Source of the DNA: Enemella evansiae
GTDB taxonomy: Bacteria > Pseudomonadota > Alphaproteobacteria > Rhodobacterales > Rhodobacteraceae
Assembly (NCBI GenBank): GCA_017255395.1
Contig: JAFKDC010000004.1
Span: forward strand, 1 to 64,000
DNA length: 64,000 nucleotides
Reading direction: 5' to 3'
Part shown: in pieces, positions 59,432 through 64,000 of the stretch
How the letters are laid out: the number at the start of each line of letters is the position of its first letter
Numbering within the stretch: the first letter of the stretch is position 1
Notes under the pieces: model-generated
Database searches by the model: none
What the model was told of the DNA's origin: nothing
Seen by the model: only the letters and a program-made list of their open reading frames with translations
Program-made: the position numbers and the translations under genes

Positions 59432-60271
59432 ATGAAATTCGCACGTTACGGCGCACGCGGCGCCGAGAAACCAGCCCTGGTCGAGGCCGACGGCACGCTG
59501 CGCGACCTCTCGGGCCATGTGAACGACATCGCGGGCGATGTGCTGACGCGGCTGGATGCCCTGCGCGACATCGACCCGGCCAGCCTGCCCGTGGTCGAGG
59601 GCACGCCCCGTCTGGGCGCCTGCGTGGGCCGCACCGGCAAGTTCATCTGCATCGGCCTGAACTACGCCGACCACGCCGCCGAAAGCGGGCTTGAGGTGCC
59701 GCCAGAGCCGGTGATCTTCGCCAAGTACACCTCTGCCATCTGCGGGCCGAACGACCCGATCCTGATCCCGCGCGGCTCGGACAAGACCGACTGGGAGGTC
59801 GAGCTGGCCTTCGTCGTGGGCAAGAAGGCCAAGTATGTCTCCGAGGCCGATGCCATGGACCATGTGGCGGGCTTCTGCGTGGTCAACGACGTCTCCGAAC
59901 GCGCCTACCAGATTGAGCGCTCGGGCCAGTGGTCCAAGGGCAAGTCCTCGGACAACTTCGGCCCCACTGGCCCCTGGCTGGTGACGCCGGACGAGGTCGG
60001 CGACTTCGACGCACTGCACATGTGGCTCGACGTGAACGGCGAACGGGTGCAGGACGGATCGACCGCGACGATGGTCTACCGGGTGCCCTTCCTGCTGTCC
60101 TACCTGTCGCAGTTCTTCACGCTGGAGCCGGGCGACATCGTTTCGACCGGCACGCCTCCGGGCGTCGGGCTGGGCTTCAAGCCGCCGCGCTACCTGAAGG
60201 CGGGCGACGTGGTGGAGCTGGGCATCGAGGGCCTCGGCACGCAGAAGCAGGTCTGCCAGAACGATACCTGA
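59432..60271 (+). CDS. FAH-family hydrolase (2,4-diketo-3-deoxy-fuconate hydrolase-like)
   Basis: 279 residues, fumarylacetoacetate hydrolase fold. CIGLNYADHAAESGLEVPPE, DWEVELAFVVGKKAK (metal Glu and Asp), VNDVSERAYQ and STGTPPGVGLGFKPPRYLK are typical of the branch that splits 2,4-diketo-3-deoxy-L-fuconate or -rhamnonate to pyruvate and L-lactate. It is the last step of the non-phosphorylative route and the last gene of the operon, closed by a terminator. Ureidoglycolate lyase is a look-alike without contextual support. Confidence 0.85.
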   Translation: MKFARYGARGAEKPALVEADGTLRDLSGHVNDIAGDVLTRLDALRDIDPASLPVVEGTPRLGACVGRTGKFICIGLNYADHAAESGLEVPPEPVIFAKYTSAICGPNDPILIPRGSDKTDWEVELAFVVGKKAKYVSEADAMDHVAGFCVVNDVSERAYQIERSGQWSKGKSSDNFGPTGPWLVTPDEVGDFDALHMWLDVNGERVQDGSTATMVYRVPFLLSYLSQFFTLEPGDIVSTGTPPGVGLGFKPPRYLKAGDVVELGIEGLGTQKQVCQNDT

Positions 60272-60289
60272 GCCCCGCGCGGGCATTGG

Positions 60290-60319
60290 AAAGGCGCGGC
60301 CTGTGCGAGCCGCGCCTTT
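60290..60319 (+). terminator. Terminator of 6-deoxyhexose operon
   Basis: AAAGGCGCGGC (60290-60300) and GCCGCGCCTTT (60309-60319), a perfect 11-bp stem with loop CTGTGCGA, 18 bases after the final stop. The arms end in AAA/TTT, giving a short T-run on both strands, so it could also serve the convergent lrp-type gene. Confidence 0.75.
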
Positions 60320-60422
60320 GGTGTGTCGGACCGCCTTCGCCAAGGGTGCAGGTGGACCGGCGCCTTGACAGCATGCCTCTGGCAGATTTCTATTAATCTT
60401 TTTATTTTCATATACTTGCGTA

Positions 60423-60875
60423 TCATAGTTCAATTGCCGTCTCAAGTTTTGCAGTGCGAATGACCATCATGGTAAAGAAGCGCGCAACATTGGTCTGGTC
60501 ACGGAACAGCCGGTCGCAGAGCGCGTCGAACTCTTCCATGTCACGCAGGCCCAGCATCAGGACCACATCCGTATCGCCGGTCACGGCATAGGCCTGGGAC
60601 ACGGCCTCTTCTTCAACTGCCAGATTAAGAAAGCGCCGCATGTGCTGCTCACCATGGAGTTTTAGCTCGACTGTCACCAGCGCTTTCAGGCCGCGCCCGG
60701 TCTTGGCGGGGTTCAGAATTGCCACCACGCGGTCAATGATCCCCGTCTTGCGCAGCCGCCGCACCCGGCGCAGGCAACTGGACGGCGACAAGCCGACCTC
60801 CTCGGCAATCTCCACATTCGTTCGCGAGGCATCCCGTTGAAGAAGGTTCAGAAGCTTTCTGTCGATCCGGTCCAT
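60423..60875 (-). CDS. Lrp/AsnC-family transcriptional regulator
   Basis: 150 residues. HTH IAEEVGLSPSSCLRRVRRLR after MDRIDRKLLNLLQRDA, then the RAM effector domain with AYAVTGDTDVVLML and FFTMMVIRTAKLE. It binds an amino acid or related ligand. ATG 60875 is the normal family start; a longer frame would begin in the operator array. It is divergent from the Gate-domain membrane gene, which it probably controls. Confidence 0.9.
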   Translation of the reverse strand: MDRIDRKLLNLLQRDASRTNVEIAEEVGLSPSSCLRRVRRLRKTGIIDRVVAILNPAKTGRGLKALVTVELKLHGEQHMRRFLNLAVEEEAVSQAYAVTGDTDVVLMLGLRDMEEFDALCDRLFRDQTNVARFFTMMVIRTAKLETAIEL

Positions 60876-60903
60876 ATGTGCATCCCCGCTGTTGGCGGCA
60901 CTG

Positions 60904-60930
60904 TGCAATAAAATTGCATATTCATGCAAT
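60904..60930. promoter_or_regulatory. Ordered ATTGCA half-site array (Lrp-type operator)
   Basis: TGCAAT (60904-60909), ATTGCAT (60913-60919) and ATGCAAT (60924-60930) alternate in orientation. The first two make TGCAAT-AAA-ATTGCA and the last two the perfect dyad ATTGCAT-ATTC-ATGCAAT (60913-60930). The array lies 29-55 bases before the Lrp-type start and 64-90 before the membrane gene. Confidence 0.65.
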
Positions 60931-60993
60931 CTTTGACCGCAAATGCCAGTGGCCTGAGGTATCAGACCAGAGCCATCGCAAAGGAGTGCCCGG

Positions 60994-61971
60994 ATGTCGT
61001 TTCTCTCAACTGTCCTGCATAAGACGCGGGAAACGCTGGGACTCTATTATGTCCTTGCCCGGATCACGATCCCGGTGACCATCGCGGCAGAGCTGCTTTC
61101 CCGCATGGGCGTCATCGAGGCCGTCGCCCCCGCATTTGCGCCGGTCATGAGCCTTGTGGGGCTTCCGCCAGAGCTGGGGCTGGCCTGGCTGACCGGCATG
61201 GTGGTCGGGATCTGGGGTGCGGTTCCGCTGGTTTTTGCGCTTGTTCCGGTATCCTCCCTGAGCACGGCGGATATCACGGTCTTCTCGGCGCTTCTGCTCT
61301 TCGCGCACGCCCTGCCGATCGAGCAGAAGATCGTCCAGAAGGCCGGTCCGGGCATGACTGCCACGACGCTGTTGCGCGTTGCCGGTGGCCTGCTCTACGC
61401 CTATCTGCTGCACCGGGTTCTGGCGGCCACGGGCTGGCTTTCGGCGCCTGCCGACCCAATCTGGATTCCGATGAACGCCCCGGACGACTGGGTCGCGTTC
61501 TTCATCGGCCTGACAGAGACCATGATCTCCATGCTTGTCATCCTTGTGGGTCTCACCTGGGCTCTGGATCTGCTGAAATACACAGGGGTGCTGGACCTGA
61601 TGATGTGGGCGCTGGCGCCGATTCTGCGCCTTGCCGGGGTCCGCCGCGAGGCGGGCCACCTGACCGCCGTCGGCCTGTTCCTTGGCATTTCCTACGGCGG
61701 CGGCCTGTTGATCCGCGAGGCGCGATCCGGCGCCGTGTCTCCCCGGCAGGTTTTCGTGTCCTGCGTCTTCATGGGGTTTGCCCATAGCGTCATCGAGGAC
61801 ACGATGGTCGTCCTGGCGCTGGGGGCCGACATCGGCGGGGTTCTCATCGGGCGGATCGCCTTTGCCCTGGCCGCAACCGCCGCCATTGCGGCCCTTGTGC
61901 GCGCCATGTCCGATGAGACCTTCTTTTCCTGGTGCTTTTGGAAGGCAGAGACAGTCACGCCCCAGAGATGA
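60994..61971 (+). CDS. Nucleoside-recognition (Gate) domain membrane protein
   Basis: 325 residues, about eight membrane helices in two related halves. GVIEAVAPAFAPVMSLVGLP and GVLDLMMWALAPILRLAGVR are paired Gate-domain openings, and FLGISYGGGLLIREAR and GFAHSVIEDTMVVLALGAD are strongly conserved in these proteins. The family is related to NupC and SpmA/B; many members export or import amino acids or nucleosides, but none of this subgroup is assigned to my knowledge. AAGGAG precedes ATG 60994. Being divergent from an Lrp-type regulator suggests an amino-acid-like substrate. Confidence 0.82.
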   Translation: MSFLSTVLHKTRETLGLYYVLARITIPVTIAAELLSRMGVIEAVAPAFAPVMSLVGLPPELGLAWLTGMVVGIWGAVPLVFALVPVSSLSTADITVFSALLLFAHALPIEQKIVQKAGPGMTATTLLRVAGGLLYAYLLHRVLAATGWLSAPADPIWIPMNAPDDWVAFFIGLTETMISMLVILVGLTWALDLLKYTGVLDLMMWALAPILRLAGVRREAGHLTAVGLFLGISYGGGLLIREARSGAVSPRQVFVSCVFMGFAHSVIEDTMVVLALGADIGGVLIGRIAFALAATAAIAALVRAMSDETFFSWCFWKAETVTPQR

Positions 61972-61996
61972 TCTGGGATTATCCCATTATAATGGG
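61961..61996 (+). promoter_or_regulatory. Two dyads at end of Gate-domain gene
   Basis: CCCAGA-GATGA-TCTGGG (61961-61977) spans the TGA stop, and six bases on is a perfect 14-bp palindrome CCCATTATAATGGG (61983-61996). The first may be a weak terminator; the second looks more like a protein-binding site. No gene start lies close downstream. Confidence 0.4.
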
Positions 61997-62084
61997 TGGT
62001 TGCCGGGTATAGCATCAGCATAACATGAGGGTGGGCCGGGCCTTGCCCGGCAAGCGGTCCGCCTTCGCGCACCGCGCCTTCGGT

Positions 62085-62208
62085 GCATTGCGCGGCGTCC
62101 CGTGTCTTGCGGTTGTCAGGAGCGGCGCCGGACGCTTGGATATGGTCGGCATGTTCCCTGACATGTCCGGCGGTGGAGGCCTGTTGATCCGCGAGGCGCG
62201 ATCCGACG
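62085..62208 (+). pseudogene. Decayed duplicate fragment of the Gate-domain gene
   Basis: The 28 bases 62178-62205 are identical to 61702-61729 inside the intact membrane gene (GGCCTGTTGATCCGCGAGGC and on). Upstream the resemblance continues at protein level: VRSGAGRLDMVGMFPDMSGG here against VRREAGHLTAVGLFLGISYG there, and ALRGVPCLAVV against ALAPILRLAGV. About 40 codons in one frame are related; both ends of the gene are missing. It is a remnant of a second copy, not a functional gene. Confidence 0.75.
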
Positions 62209-62527
62209 GCCTTTTCGGCCCTTGTGCGAACCAATTCCGGCGAGATCTTCTTTGCAGGTTCCAGTGAAATCCAGTGACCGTTGCGACTTACTGGGTTCAA
62301 TGAAAAATGACATAAATATAATATGTTATGACGCTCACTTGTGGCGATACATAAGCGCTAGATGCGCAAATCTACACCCAGCACCCGCCTGCCTTCGCGG
62401 GCTGCACCCGTGGCGCCTTGCAGGGCGTCCTGTGCTGGGGCCACTAGATTTCTGACCTGCGCTGAAGAAAAGGCGGGCCGGGCGCAGACTCCCCCCCTGG
62501 GGCCTGTCTGCCGGCGCCTTGGCCTCC
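62209..62527. other. Gene-free stretch with AT-rich island
   Basis: No gene. At 62297-62333 the DNA turns sharply AT-rich (for example CATAAATATAATATG), a promoter-like or junction-like sequence with no gene behind it, next to the decayed duplicate. This is consistent with a former insertion or lost gene. The stop of the CoA-transferase gene is at 62528. Confidence 0.45.
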
Positions 62528-63661
62528 TTACCAGCCGGTATCCAGCAGCGCGTTGGCGTCGCCGAGCGTCGGGGCAGCGGTGCTGGAGGACGGGCGCTGC
62601 CCGTCGATGCGCAGGGGCAGACGTGTGGTCTGCATCCGCACCGCGTCGCGGGCGATTTCCTGCGTCATATCAAGTGTCTGTAGGACGCCGCTGTCCAGCA
62701 CGCCGTCCCAGTCCATCACCGGCGCGGCCCAGATATCGGCCTCTATGAAGGCCTGCATCCAGTGCTCGGTGGGCCGGGTCAGCAGGCGCTCGGCAAGGCC
62801 CGCCTTGATCTCGTCCCGGGCGGCGAAGGCGTCCCTGGTGGCGATTTCGGCGGGCAGGCCGGTCATCCGCGCCAGCAGCTCCAGCTTGCCCATGGCGATG
62901 GCCACATGGCCGTCGGCGGTCTGGTAGACACCATAGGGCGCAGCCAGATAGGCGTGCGCCGGGTTGTTGGCAGAGCGCACCGGCGTGCGGCGGCCATCGT
63001 TCAGCCAGGTGGTCAGAAGCTCGAACTGAAGGTCGGCCAGCACCTCGATCAGCGAGGTCTCGACATAGCCGCCGATGCCCTTCACCGCCCGCCGGTACAG
63101 AAGCGCCAGAACCCCCTGCGCCAGCGCGGCGCCCGCCAGCACGTCGGCGATGGGCAGGCCCATGGCCACCGGCCCGTCGTCGCGCCCGCCCGACAGCCAC
63201 ATCACGCCGGACCGTGCCTGCGCCAGAAGATCCTGCCCCGGCAGGTCGACCCATGGCCCGGTGGCGCCGTAGCCGGTTACCGTGCCGTAGACCACCTTGG
63301 GGTTCATCGCCTTCACCGCCTCGTAACCAAAGCCCAGCCGGTCCATGACCCCGGGGCGAAAGTTCTGCAGGATAACGTCGGCGCCCTCGGCCAGCCCGCG
63401 CAGGCGGTCGCGGTCGGCCTCTGACTTCAGGTCCACCGCGACGGAGCGCTTGTTGCGGTTGATGGCGTGGAAGATCGTGCTTTCTCCGCCGATCTTGGTG
63501 TCGGTCAGGTACAGGTAGCGCGACAGGTCGCCCTGTCCGGCGCGTTCCACCTTGACCACCTCGGCGCCAAGGTCGGCCAGTTTCAGCGCGCAGTAGGGAC
63601 CGGCGAGGAATTGCGAGAAATCGAGGACTTTGAGCCCTGCAAGCGGCAGATCGAGCGTCAT
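62528..63661 (-). CDS. Type III CoA-transferase (CaiB/BaiF family), second copy
   Basis: 377 residues. FLAGPYCALKLADLGAEVVK, NRNKRSVAVDLKSEAD, RPGVMDRLGFGYE and GYGATGPWVDLPGQDLLAQ (catalytic Asp). Clearly of the same family as 42295-43503 but with many differences, so not a recent duplicate. Its ATG overlaps the stop of the upstream solute-binding gene by four bases, suggesting that it activates the acid imported by that system. Substrate unknown. Confidence 0.9.
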   Translation of the reverse strand: MTLDLPLAGLKVLDFSQFLAGPYCALKLADLGAEVVKVERAGQGDLSRYLYLTDTKIGGESTIFHAINRNKRSVAVDLKSEADRDRLRGLAEGADVILQNFRPGVMDRLGFGYEAVKAMNPKVVYGTVTGYGATGPWVDLPGQDLLAQARSGVMWLSGGRDDGPVAMGLPIADVLAGAALAQGVLALLYRRAVKGIGGYVETSLIEVLADLQFELLTTWLNDGRRTPVRSANNPAHAYLAAPYGVYQTADGHVAIAMGKLELLARMTGLPAEIATRDAFAARDEIKAGLAERLLTRPTEHWMQAFIEADIWAAPVMDWDGVLDSGVLQTLDMTQEIARDAVRMQTTRLPLRIDGQRPSSSTAAPTLGDANALLDTGW

Positions 63662-64000
63662 GCGGGAAAGCTTTCGAGGAAACGGGCATGCAGGGCGCTC
63701 AGCGCGCTGTCATGCGTTGTCTTGCCGGTCAGGGCGTCTAGCAGGATGTGAGAGGCCTCTTCCTGAAACCCCATGTAGCCGGCGTGACGGGGGCGCAGCC
63801 ACGCGGCCTCGTGGCTCATGCGGGTCTGGTGGTAGGCATTGCCAGTGCGGGCGTTCACCGCCGCGTCGGCCCATGCCAGCGCGTTGCCCGGCTGGCCGTT
63901 GTTGGCGGTATAAAGGCCCGACTGCACCCCGGCAGAGGCGACCCACAGCGCGAATTCGGTGCAAAGTTCGGGATGCTCCGTGCGCGCCGAGACCGCCAGC
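63658..64000 (-). CDS. ABC importer solute-binding protein, C-terminal part
   Basis: The frame is open to the window edge; 113 residues are visible. HPELCTEFALWVASAGVQSG and WLRPRHAGYMGFQEEASHIL, ending HARFLESFPA, match the C-terminal lobe of family 1 extracellular solute-binding proteins. The rest, including the signal peptide, lies beyond 64000. Translationally coupled to the CoA-transferase gene. Confidence 0.7.
   Translation of the reverse strand, partial: LAVSARTEHPELCTEFALWVASAGVQSGLYTANNGQPGNALAWADAAVNARTGNAYHQTRMSHEAAWLRPRHAGYMGFQEEASHILLDALTGKTTHDSALSALHARFLESFPA

Overview
This 64 kb window is high-GC, densely packed DNA from an alphaproteobacterium, most probably of the Roseobacter group (Rhodobacteraceae). 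The evidence is the gene families and codon style, four-base ATGA/GTGA gene overlaps, many ABC and TTT solute importers, and an acyl-homoserine-lactone luxR-luxI pair. I found no rRNA, tRNA, phage, transposase or CRISPR. It reads as a chromosomal or megaplasmid stretch given over to uptake and catabolism of small organic molecules.

Layout. (A) 1-1834: end of a cyclase-family gene, a beta-keto acid cleavage enzyme and an OsmC protein. (B) 2183-12661: a LacI regulator and an amino-sugar operon (nagB-like, SIS protein, nagA-like, neutral-ceramidase-like hydrolase, CUT1 sugar ABC importer), then a convergent AGE-family epimerase. A perfect 16-bp LacI-type palindrome lies between the -35 and -10 boxes of the operon promoter. 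(C) 12900-28073: the most interesting block. Leftward there is a BmpA-type nucleoside ABC importer with a SorC-type regulator. Rightward there are a purine nucleoside phosphorylase, an MTA/SAH deaminase-like amidohydrolase, MtnA, a cytoplasmic BisC-type molybdenum sulfoxide reductase, a two-subunit transketolase, a form IV RuBisCO-like protein and an unknown exported protein. One operator, whose two arms are TTGACA-like -35 boxes, sits between the two directions. I read this as an unassigned salvage route for 5'-methylthio-nucleosides, possibly their sulfoxides, in which transketolase may replace the cupin or aldolase steps of known shunts.

(D) 28430-38264: MarR regulator, FMN 2-hydroxyacid dehydrogenase and enolase-superfamily enzyme leftward; a TTT importer, arylmalonate decarboxylase-like enzyme, aldehyde dehydrogenase and TPP-dependent decarboxylase rightward. 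Together they make a mandelate-like pathway fed by a substituted malonate or 2-hydroxy acid. (E) 38265-41123: a non-coding stretch with a 38-bp tandem repeat, then luxI, luxR and an XRE regulator. (F) 41355-48786: M48 protease, type III CoA-transferase, HMG-CoA-lyase-like enzyme, a second TTT importer and a shikimate-dehydrogenase-like gene. (G) 48888-60271: a divergent lactonase-like amidohydrolase and an 11-gene operon (sugar ABC importer, enolase-superfamily dehydratase, RhaM mutarotase, Gfo/Idh oxidoreductase, MaoC hydratase, UxaA-type dehydratase in two subunits, SDR, FAH hydrolase). This fits non-phosphorylative breakdown of a 6-deoxyhexose such as L-fucose. (H) 60423-64000: Lrp regulator with an ordered half-site array, a Gate-domain membrane protein, a decayed duplicate of part of it, another type III CoA-transferase and the end of a solute-binding protein.

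All assignments come from reading the sequence and recalling family motifs; no database search was run. Substrates named for pathways are inferences unless stated otherwise.
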